Assembly (NCBI GenBank): GCA_938038205.1
Contig: CALHSA010000009.1
Location: 1 to 30,404, forward strand
Direction: 5' to 3'
Length of the DNA: 30,404 nucleotides
Source: an uncultured bacterium
GTDB lineage: Bacteria; Bdellovibrionota_C; UBA2361; JANWWW01
The translations under genes were made by a program, and so were the position numbers. The stretch's first letter is position 1, and each line of letters starts with the position of its first letter. Below the pieces are notes generated by a model that saw only the letters and a list, made by a program, of their open reading frames with translations, had not been told where the DNA came from and made no database searches. Positions 22,693 to 29,492 of this stretch are shown here, piece by piece.

Positions 22693-22872
22693 TTAAAAAG
22701 ACCAAAACTTCTTTAGATTAGTTATAATTTTACTGCTATTTTGTGGCATCAAATCAAAACCAGCATCTAAAATAATTCTAGCTCTGAAGTTTCTGTTAAC
22801 ATCACTAGCTTTTAACAACTTCGACAGTTGTAAATTTTTGTTATCTAGATATTCAAAGCTTGAAAAACCCAA
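22693..22872 (-). CDS. Possible small protein immediately after the mutase gene
   Basis: A 59-residue frame that begins with TTG (22872) directly after the TAG of the acyl-CoA mutase gene and ends with TAA. It encodes a basic, helical protein (LSKLLKASDVNRNFRARIIL, ending TNLKKFWSF) with no motif I know and no Shine-Dalgarno sequence. It does not resemble a B12-binding domain. It fills most of the only sizeable gap in the window, which favours a real gene, but it could be chance. The stretch 22632-22692 between it and infC shows nothing I can name. Confidence 0.35.
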   Translation of the reverse strand: MGFSSFEYLDNKNLQLSKLLKASDVNRNFRARIILDAGFDLMPQNSSKIITNLKKFWSF

Positions 22873-24507
22873 CTAAATAATTACAACCTCTCGGTATCGA
22901 CCGTATACTTCAGTGAAAACATTTGCCATTTCTCCTAAGGTTGCACCAGCTATTGCACAATCTATTAAATCCTGGATACAATTTCGTCCGCACTCTAAGG
23001 AATTTTTTAATGATGATAATTGTTTCTCAACTTTTCTTTGATCTCTCCTATCTTTAAAAGCTTTTAATCGCTCTTTTTGTAGTTTTTCAATTTGCTCGTC
23101 AGTTTTATGAATCTCGATTTTTTCATCAAATCCCTCATTGTAAATATTAACCCCCACTATTTTTTCTTCTCCTGAATCAAGTTTCTGCTGATACTTATAG
23201 CTACTCTCGGCTATCAATCTCTGAGGGAAACCTTTTTCGACCGCCTGAATCATCCCTCCAAGTTTTTTTACCTCATTGTAAAAATCAAAAAACTGTTTTT
23301 CTAATCTTTTTGTTAAATATTCAACATAGTAACTTCCTCCCAATGGATCCACAGTCTTAGTAACCCCAGTTTCTTCAGCAATAATTTGTTGGGTTCTTAA
23401 CGCCACTTTAACTGCCTGTTCAGTGGGCAAAGATAAAGTTTCATCCATACTATTTGTGTGTAAACTCTGAACTCCTCCAAGAACTGCAGCTAAAGCTTGA
23501 ATAGCCACTCTTACTACATTATTGAAGGGTTGTTGTGCGGTCAAACTAACGCCTGCAGTCTGTGCATGTGTTCTTAACCACCAGCTTCTTGGATTTTTAG
23601 CTCCATACTCTTCCCGCATTAACTTAGCCCAAATTTTTCGAGCCGCTCTAAATTTTGCAACTTCCTCAAAGAAATCATTATGTACATCAAAAAAGAAACT
23701 TAATCGTGGAGCAAAATCATCGATATTTAGACCCCTTGCTAAACACTCATCAACATAAGCCAGGCCATCACAAATTGTAAAATTTAATTCTTGCGAGGCC
23801 GTAGCACCAGCCTCTCGAATATGATACCCAGAGATACTTATCGGGTTAAACTTTTTTAAATTCTTTGAACAGAACTCAATAACATCGCATGAAAGTTTTA
23901 CACTAGCTCGCGGAGGCACTAACCACTCTTTTTGAGCTATAAACTCCTTTAGCATATCATTCTGGATCGTTCCAGATATCTTGCTCAAGTCAAATCCCTT
24001 TTTTATTGCATATGCGGTGAAGAAAGCAAATATGATAGGAGCAGAGGCATTCACCGTCATTGAAACCGTCACCTCTTCAAGATTAATTCCATCAAAAAGT
24101 CGCTCCATATCCTCCAAGCAAGAAACATTAACACCCTCTCTACCAACCTCCCCTTGGCTCTTTGGATCATCTGCATCTAAGCCCATCAAAGTGGGCATAT
24201 CAAACGCCACTGAGAGACCTGTTTGTCCTAATGACAGAAGATACTTAAATCTTTTATTTGTATCTTCAGGTGATCCAAAGCCGGCAAATTGTCGCATAGT
24301 CCAAACTTTATCTCTGTACATTGTTTTATGAATTCCTCTTGTAAACGGATACTCGCCTGGCAAAGCTCCATCGATATCATCATCAAATCCAATCTCTTCC
24401 AAATGTTCTTTTGTGTAACATAGATCAATTCTTTCAAAACTTATATTTTCTAAAAACCTCTTCTCTTCAAGGTTATTTTTTCTCAACCACTCTAAGTACT
24501 TCCTCAT
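22873..24507 (-). CDS. icmA: B12-dependent acyl-CoA mutase large subunit, isobutyryl-CoA mutase-like
   Basis: A 544-residue TIM-barrel catalytic subunit with no fused B12-binding domain. Family motifs: TRGIHKTMYRDKVWTMRQFA (56-75), LSVAFDMPTLMG, SGTIQNDMLKEFIAQKEW (178-195), the cobalamin-contacting His229 in SGYHIREAGATA, and VDPLGGSYYVE. In methylmalonyl-CoA mutase the substrate carboxylate is held by Tyr89 and Arg207. The corresponding residues here are Phe74 and Gln192, the pair known from isobutyryl-CoA mutase (Phe80, Gln198), with the same offset of six at both. The usual automatic label 'methylmalonyl-CoA mutase' is therefore doubtful. It would interconvert isobutyryl-CoA and n-butyryl-CoA. 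The small B12-binding subunit is not in the window. ATG overlaps the upstream stop (ATGA). Confidence 0.85.
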   Translation of the reverse strand: MRKYLEWLRKNNLEEKRFLENISFERIDLCYTKEHLEEIGFDDDIDGALPGEYPFTRGIHKTMYRDKVWTMRQFAGFGSPEDTNKRFKYLLSLGQTGLSVAFDMPTLMGLDADDPKSQGEVGREGVNVSCLEDMERLFDGINLEEVTVSMTVNASAPIIFAFFTAYAIKKGFDLSKISGTIQNDMLKEFIAQKEWLVPPRASVKLSCDVIEFCSKNLKKFNPISISGYHIREAGATASQELNFTICDGLAYVDECLARGLNIDDFAPRLSFFFDVHNDFFEEVAKFRAARKIWAKLMREEYGAKNPRSWWLRTHAQTAGVSLTAQQPFNNVVRVAIQALAAVLGGVQSLHTNSMDETLSLPTEQAVKVALRTQQIIAEETGVTKTVDPLGGSYYVEYLTKRLEKQFFDFYNEVKKLGGMIQAVEKGFPQRLIAESSYKYQQKLDSGEEKIVGVNIYNEGFDEKIEIHKTDEQIEKLQKERLKAFKDRRDQRKVEKQLSSLKNSLECGRNCIQDLIDCAIAGATLGEMANVFTEVYGRYREVVII

Positions 24508-25640
24508 ACTAACTCTTTCTGTAAAAACCGTATAATGTTCAGTTTCTGAATCTCAGAGCTTCCCTCATAAATAGTTGTAATTCGAGCATCACGAAAAAGT
24601 CTCTCTACAACAAAGTCCTTAACATACCCATTACCCCCAAAAATCTGAATAGCCTTATACGCACAGTCATTAGCCACAGTTGAAGCATACAATTTTGCTT
24701 CAGAGCACTCCCGAGGTGATCTATCAGGATTAGCTAAAACTAAAAAAGTGTAAGCAGTAGCATGATCAAGCTTAGTTCTCATATCAGCCAAATAATCTTG
24801 AATAAACTGGTAATTTAAAATTACCTGTCCAAAAGCTTTCCTATTTAAGGAGTAATTAAATGCTTCATAAAAAGCTCTCCACCCAATTCCCAAGCTTTGA
24901 CAAGCTACCCCTAATCTTCCGTGATTTAATCCGTAGAGAGCTAATTTTAAACCGCTCCCAAATTCGCCAACAACCTGATCTCGATTTATTCTTACTCCAT
25001 CAAAACTAATTGAACAAGTTTGAGCACCTTTAATTCCCAATTTTTCTTCCGGCGTGTGTTTTTTCACCCCATTTGAATTTAAATCAAACAAAACTGCTGT
25101 AATCTCATCATTGTATTTAGCAAAAACCAAGCCTACTATCGCATAAGGACCATTGGTAACCCAAGATTTCTCTCCCTCAAGAATGTAATCATTCCCATCC
25201 AAAATTAGCTTAGTCCTTATTCCTCTAACATCACTACCAGCTTCTGGTTCAGACAAGCAAAAGCAAGATATACACTTACCTGACGCTAGACTGGGGAGCC
25301 AGACACTCTTTTGGTAGTCAGTAAGGTACTTATTCAGAATTGCGCCTACTAATGAATTGTGTACACTTAAAACTATACCAGTTGAGGCACACTTGTACGA
25401 AATCGCTAGAATAACCAAGCCAATAGCCGTTTCTGAGATATAACTACCCCCATACTCTTTTGGATAACCTATACCAAAAAATCCACCTCTCGAGAGACTC
25501 TCAAAAAGTTTATCTGGAATTAGGCCCAACTTATCAATTTCAACATCATTAATTTCTTGCGCAAATTTTATAGCGATCTCAAAGATCTCTTTCTCTTCAT
25601 CAGAGAGATTAAACAAGGGAACCTTGAGTTTATTGAGCAT
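24504..25640 (-). CDS. Short/branched-chain acyl-CoA dehydrogenase
   Basis: A 378-residue FAD enzyme. Motifs: CLSEPEAGSDVRGIRT (128-143, flavin and substrate contact), GEKSWVTNG (156-164), IFGGNGYVKDFVVERLFRDA (333-352) and the catalytic base Glu359 in IYEGSSEIQ. The position of the Glu is that of short- and medium-chain enzymes (SCAD/MCAD), not isovaleryl-CoA dehydrogenase. It would oxidise butyryl-CoA or isobutyryl-CoA to the 2-enoyl-CoA. Its ATG shares a base with the hydratase stop (TAATG), and it overlaps the mutase start. Confidence 0.9.
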   Translation of the reverse strand: MLNKLKVPLFNLSDEEKEIFEIAIKFAQEINDVEIDKLGLIPDKLFESLSRGGFFGIGYPKEYGGSYISETAIGLVILAISYKCASTGIVLSVHNSLVGAILNKYLTDYQKSVWLPSLASGKCISCFCLSEPEAGSDVRGIRTKLILDGNDYILEGEKSWVTNGPYAIVGLVFAKYNDEITAVLFDLNSNGVKKHTPEEKLGIKGAQTCSISFDGVRINRDQVVGEFGSGLKLALYGLNHGRLGVACQSLGIGWRAFYEAFNYSLNRKAFGQVILNYQFIQDYLADMRTKLDHATAYTFLVLANPDRSPRECSEAKLYASTVANDCAYKAIQIFGGNGYVKDFVVERLFRDARITTIYEGSSEIQKLNIIRFLQKELV

Positions 25641-26416
25641 TATTTTTGGACATTAAAAGAGCTTTTTCGCTTCTCAAGAAAAGCTTTTACCCCCTCTTCT
25701 CCTTCTTGAGAGTAAAAACACTTAATAAAAGTTTCGGTTTCAAGGTTGTTTATGAGATGTTTCTCAATGAAAACCTGAGAGAATATTCTCTTAGATTGCT
25801 TAATTGCATACGGAGAAGCAGTACCGAATTGAGAAATAATAAACTTAGAAAAATGTTCAAAATCGGAGGATTCAATTTCATAGTCAAAAAGTCTTAAAGT
25901 TTTTGCTTCTTCAAAATCAAGAATCCTACCAGACAAAATTAACTTTTTAGCTGTAGACAAACCGCATTTTTCAATTATGCGAATAAAACCAGAGAAACCA
26001 GGAACTAATCCTAAAGAAACCTCAGGGAATCCAAACTTGCTTTTCTGAGTTGCAAGTATGAAATCAGCGGATAAAGCCAGTTCAAATCCCCCTCCTAAGC
26101 AATAGCCATCCACAACAGAAAAAACCAACTTACTTAAACTCTCGATTTTATCAAAAACCTTTTTGCCAAAGCTTATATACTGAAAAAGTGCATTCTCTTC
26201 CAAGCCAGCAAAATATCGAATATCTGCACCAGCTATAAAAGCCTTTGACTCAAGAGACTCTATAACTACAAATCTACAAGCACTACTTTCAGCTTTATTT
26301 AAAGCTTCCAAAATTGACTTTAGTAAATCATAGTTTAATGCGTTTAAAACCTCTCCTCTGTTTAGTAAAATTCGAAAAAACAGGCCTTCTTCCTTGTAAT
26401 AAACTGAATCTTCCAC
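25640..26416 (-). CDS. Enoyl-CoA hydratase/isomerase (crotonase family)
   Basis: A 258-residue crotonase. The oxyanion-hole block AFIAGADIRYF (59-69) and GGGFELALSADF (108-119) are present, and both catalytic Glu residues are in place (Glu112, and Glu132 in FGFPEVSLGLVPG). It would hydrate crotonyl-CoA or a related enoyl-CoA. First gene of the acyl-CoA operon hydratase-dehydrogenase-mutase. The GTG at 26416 lies nine bases from the palindromic -10 box shared with the TspO gene. Confidence 0.9.
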   Translation of the reverse strand: MEDSVYYKEEGLFFRILLNRGEVLNALNYDLLKSILEALNKAESSACRFVVIESLESKAFIAGADIRYFAGLEENALFQYISFGKKVFDKIESLSKLVFSVVDGYCLGGGFELALSADFILATQKSKFGFPEVSLGLVPGFSGFIRIIEKCGLSTAKKLILSGRILDFEEAKTLRLFDYEIESSDFEHFSKFIISQFGTASPYAIKQSKRIFSQVFIEKHLINNLETETFIKCFYSQEGEEGVKAFLEKRKSSFNVQK

Positions 26417-26425
26417 TTTTTAAGT

Positions 26426-26433
26426 ATTATAAT
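26426..26433. promoter_or_regulatory. Perfectly palindromic bidirectional -10 element (hydratase / TspO)
   Basis: ATTATAAT is its own reverse complement, so a perfect TATAAT is read on both strands (26428-26433 plus, 26431-26426 minus). The two GTG starts, 26416 (-) and 26443 (+), are each nine bases from their hexamer and equally far (13.5 bases) from the centre. Neither has a Shine-Dalgarno sequence. Confidence 0.6.
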
Positions 26434-26442
26434 TGTTTAAAT

Positions 26443-26895
26443 GTGAAAATTTTAAGGTTCTTTTTCTTTATTCTTGTTGCCTTTATTCCCTCAAGTACAT
26501 CTAATCTAATTCAATTCAGTAGAGAATGGTATGATTCACTAATAAAACCTCATTTCACTCCTCCTGATTGGATTTTTGGCTTAATTTGGCCTATATGGTT
26601 TTTCTCTCTAGGGACAGCTTGTTTTTTAGTCTGGGAGAAATTTAGGCTAAAAAAGTATGTTTTTTTATTTCTTATAAACACTGTTCTCTTAACGCTTTGG
26701 AATATAGCTTTTTTTGGCCTAAAAAGCCTATTTCTAGGAGGATTTTTGTTTTTACCAATACTATTAGTAGGAGCATTAAAAATTAAAACTCTGTACGAGA
26801 TTAGGAAACCCTGGATACTTCTAGTTTTACCTTATTTTGTTTGGATAATTTTTGCTTTTATTTTAAATTTAAGTTTAATATCCTTGAACTGGTGA
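26443..26895 (+). CDS. TspO/MBR family membrane protein
   Basis: A 150-residue protein with five membrane helices. The family motif WYDSLIKPHFTPPDWIFGLI (residues about 27-46), then WPIWFFSLGTACFLVW, identifies TspO/MBR (outer-membrane or mitochondrial-type sensory/porphyrin-binding protein). GTG at 26443 is the only start that removes the improbable upstream extension and fits the promoter. Its TGA overlaps the HIT gene GTG (GTGA). Confidence 0.88.
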   Translation: MKILRFFFFILVAFIPSSTSNLIQFSREWYDSLIKPHFTPPDWIFGLIWPIWFFSLGTACFLVWEKFRLKKYVFLFLINTVLLTLWNIAFFGLKSLFLGGFLFLPILLVGALKIKTLYEIRKPWILLVLPYFVWIIFAFILNLSLISLNW

Positions 26896-27224
26896 CAGTT
26901 TTTAAAAAAATAATCAATAGGGAATTACCAGCTAAGATTGTTTATGAAGATGATAAATGCTTAGCTTTTGAGGATATAAACCCTGTAGCCCCAACTCACA
27001 TCTTAGTTATTCCAAAAAAAGAAATACCAAAATTAAGTGATATTGAGGAATCAGACAAGGAGCTTCTCGGACATCTATTATGGGTAATAAAGAAGATTGC
27101 AAAAGAGAGAGGTTTAGAAGGGTATAGAGTTTGTTTAAACGTAGGAAAAGAGGGTGGACAACATATTTTTCACTTACACTTCCATTTGATCGGAGGAAGA
27201 CCTTTTGAATGGCCGCCAGGATGA
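26892..27224 (+). CDS. HIT family (HinT-like) nucleotide hydrolase
   Basis: A 110-residue cytoplasmic protein with FKKIINRELPAKIVYEDD (start), DINPVAPTHILVIPKK (about 30-45) and the histidine triad HLHFHL (His94, His96, His98) followed by IGGRPFEWPPG. HinT proteins hydrolyse AMP-lysine and other nucleoside phosphoramidates. GTG at 26892 overlaps the TspO stop. Confidence 0.9.
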   Translation: MTVFKKIINRELPAKIVYEDDKCLAFEDINPVAPTHILVIPKKEIPKLSDIEESDKELLGHLLWVIKKIAKERGLEGYRVCLNVGKEGGQHIFHLHFHLIGGRPFEWPPG

Positions 27225-27228
27225 TCAA

Positions 27229-28143
27229 ATGGAGATATCTATTGTAATTCCCTGCTTTAATGAAGAAGAGGTCTTACCTTTAACTGTATCCAGGCTTAAA
27301 AAGGCTCTTGCTGAGTGGACCAATGATTTTGAGGTAATTTTTATTGATGACGGCAGTACTGATAAAACTTGGGAGTTAATAAAAAACTACTGTAAAGAAG
27401 ACCCCAGACTAAAAGGGGTTAAGTTTAGCCGTAATTTTGGTCAAGAATCTGCCGTTGTTTGTGGAGTAGAATTAGCCAAAGGCGAAAAGGTAGCAATAAT
27501 TGATGCTGATCTTCAAGATCCACCGGAGCTACTAAAGCAAATGGTTGAAGAGGTTAACAAAGGTTTCGATGTAGTTTATGGTCAAAGAAAATTTAGGGAA
27601 GGGGAGACCTTTTTTAAAAAATTTACTGCCAATCTTTTCTACAAAACAATGAATTTTTTGAGTGAAACCAAAATTCCTGAGAATGCAAGTAACTTCCGAG
27701 TAATAAACAATAAAGCGAGGAATGCTTTTCTAAAGGTTTCGGATCGGAACATTTTTGTTCGAGGAGTATTTTCTTGGATAGGATTTAAACAAAAACCTCT
27801 AATTTTTGATAGACCTGCCAGAGCTGGGGGAGAGACAAAATATCCATCATTGCGGATGTTCAAGCTAGCCCTTGCTGGAATTATATTGCATTCTAAATCT
27901 CCTCTTAGATTCAGTTTACTACTTGCAATCTTTCTACTTATATCTATTCTGATTCAAGTAGCTTTAAGTGTCTTTGAATTAATAGAGATACGATCTGAAA
28001 TTATTTTGATACAAGCTCTGTTTTTTTTAAATTTTATTGTTTTATGGTTAATGGGAGAGTATGTAGGTCATATCTTGGATCAAACACTTAAAAGGCCCTT
28101 CTTTTTAATCGATGAAGTTACTGATAATCTAAACAAACTTTAA
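27229..28143 (+). CDS. Family 2 glycosyltransferase with two C-terminal membrane helices (polyprenyl-phosphate type)
   Basis: A 304-residue GT-A enzyme starting at ATG 27229; AGGA at 27218 and a five-base gap after the HIT stop support this start. Motifs: SIVIPCFNEEEVL (4-16), IDDGSTDKTW (38-47), the metal-binding DADLQDPPEL (92-101) and FVRGVFSWIGFKQ (about 182-194). The two helices at about 221-250 and 260-285 are like DPM1/GtrB/ArnC enzymes, which load a sugar onto undecaprenyl phosphate. The flavoprotein gene follows after seven bases; such pairs occur in surface polysaccharide or lipid-sugar routes. Confidence 0.85.
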   Translation: MEISIVIPCFNEEEVLPLTVSRLKKALAEWTNDFEVIFIDDGSTDKTWELIKNYCKEDPRLKGVKFSRNFGQESAVVCGVELAKGEKVAIIDADLQDPPELLKQMVEEVNKGFDVVYGQRKFREGETFFKKFTANLFYKTMNFLSETKIPENASNFRVINNKARNAFLKVSDRNIFVRGVFSWIGFKQKPLIFDRPARAGGETKYPSLRMFKLALAGIILHSKSPLRFSLLLAIFLLISILIQVALSVFELIEIRSEIILIQALFFLNFIVLWLMGEYVGHILDQTLKRPFFLIDEVTDNLNKL

Positions 28144-28150
28144 ATTTTCA

Positions 28151-29461
28151 ATGAAAAGATGTCTAATAATTGGAGCTGGATTCTCAGGTCTTACGTTGGC
28201 ATATGAGTTAGTACGTAATCATTTCGAAGTTACTGTTGTTGAAAAAGAGGCTATTCCAGGCGGTTTAGCAAGTGGTTTTGAGGTTCTTCCTGGTAAACTT
28301 CTTGAGAGATTTTATCACCATTGGTTCTCTAATGACGTTGACATTTTTAGTTTGCTTAAAGAATTAGGATTGGAGCATAACATCATCAAAAGAGAATCTA
28401 ATACCGGGTTCTACTACAAAAAATCTTTATTTAAATTAAGCTCGCCTTTAGATCTAATTAGATTTAAGGTTTTATCATTCCCTGGGAGAATTAGACTAGC
28501 TTTGTTTACATTATACTCCCGAACCATTAAAGATTTTTCATACTTGGAGAACATATCAGCTTTGGATTGGGTTAAAAGTGCTTGTGGATCAGAGGTAACA
28601 GAGAAGGTTTGGTTTCCTCTACTTAAGGGAAAATTTGGTGAGTTTTATGATAAAGTTGCAGCAGTCTGGTTATGGAACAAAGTAAAGCTTCGCGGCTCTA
28701 GCAGGAATAACAGACAACATGAGATCCTGTATTATTACCATGGAGGTTTCCAAGCATTAATTAATGATTGGTTTGAAAAGTTAAAAAAAAGCGGGGTTAA
28801 ATTCTTTTTTAATTCAACAGCTGAAAGTTTTACCGTTAATTCGTACAGAAAATTAAAAGCAGTTAAATTATCAGATGGCAGAGAACTTGAATTTGATTAT
28901 GTATTCTTAACTATACCATTGCCTGAGATAAAAAAAATTTTACCCGAAGAATTTCACGAAAAAGAATCATGGGACATTCCTTTTTTAGGGAATAGATGTT
29001 TAATTTTACTTCTTAAGCAGAGCTTATCTAATATTTATTGGCTGAATGTTGCAGATCCAAGTTTCCCCTTTGTCGGTGTAATTGAACACACAAATTTCGA
29101 TGATCCGCTAAATTACAACGGGGCTAAAGTAGCTTACCTTAGCAGGTATATGCCTGAAGATGACCCTCTGTTTTCACTCCCATCACAGGATTACTACTTT
29201 TATTGTCTTGAACATTTAAAAAAAATGTTTCCAAAATTGGATGAAACCTGGATCATAAATTACTGGGATTGGAAAGCGACGTATGCTCAGCCAATTGTGA
29301 TAAAAAACTACAGATCAAAAATTCCTCCTTTCTGGCTTCAAGGATCAAATGTATATATCTCAACAATGGCACAAATTTTTCCTGAGGATCGCGGCACCAA
29401 TTACGCTGTTAAATACTCCAGGGCAGCGTTCAACGAGTTTATTAAATCCTTAACCATTTAA
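28151..29461 (+). CDS. FAD-dependent oxidoreductase, amine oxidase/UDP-galactopyranose mutase-like
   Basis: A 436-residue flavoprotein. The N-terminal dinucleotide fold has GAGFSG (8-13) with the ribose-binding Glu31 in VVEKEAIPGGLASGF. The middle contains WFPLLKGKFGEFYDKVAAVW and a YHGGFQALINDW block. The C-terminal FAD-closing motif is NVYISTMAQIFPEDRGTNYA. The family includes protoporphyrinogen-oxidase-like and UGM-like proteins often beside a GT2 in polysaccharide gene sets. The substrate is not shown by sequence; heme synthesis is unlikely because no hem gene is near. Confidence 0.78.
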   Translation: MKRCLIIGAGFSGLTLAYELVRNHFEVTVVEKEAIPGGLASGFEVLPGKLLERFYHHWFSNDVDIFSLLKELGLEHNIIKRESNTGFYYKKSLFKLSSPLDLIRFKVLSFPGRIRLALFTLYSRTIKDFSYLENISALDWVKSACGSEVTEKVWFPLLKGKFGEFYDKVAAVWLWNKVKLRGSSRNNRQHEILYYYHGGFQALINDWFEKLKKSGVKFFFNSTAESFTVNSYRKLKAVKLSDGRELEFDYVFLTIPLPEIKKILPEEFHEKESWDIPFLGNRCLILLLKQSLSNIYWLNVADPSFPFVGVIEHTNFDDPLNYNGAKVAYLSRYMPEDDPLFSLPSQDYYFYCLEHLKKMFPKLDETWIINYWDWKATYAQPIVIKNYRSKIPPFWLQGSNVYISTMAQIFPEDRGTNYAVKYSRAAFNEFIKSLTI

Positions 29462-29492
29462 AAATTTCATAAAATTTCCGAAATCATGTTCA

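Noticed and set aside
22632-22872. rpmI or rplT expected after infC
   Set aside because: No frame on the plus strand encodes a basic bL35- or bL20-like protein. Only a minus-strand 59-codon frame is open there.
22873-24507. Annotation as methylmalonyl-CoA mutase
   Set aside because: Phe74 and Gln192 replace the carboxylate-binding Tyr and Arg, so the isobutyryl-CoA mutase type fits better.
28151-29461. Protoporphyrinogen oxidase (hemY/hemG) call for the flavoprotein
   Set aside because: No heme synthesis gene is nearby. The GT2 neighbour and central motifs fit the broader amine oxidase/UGM-like group better.
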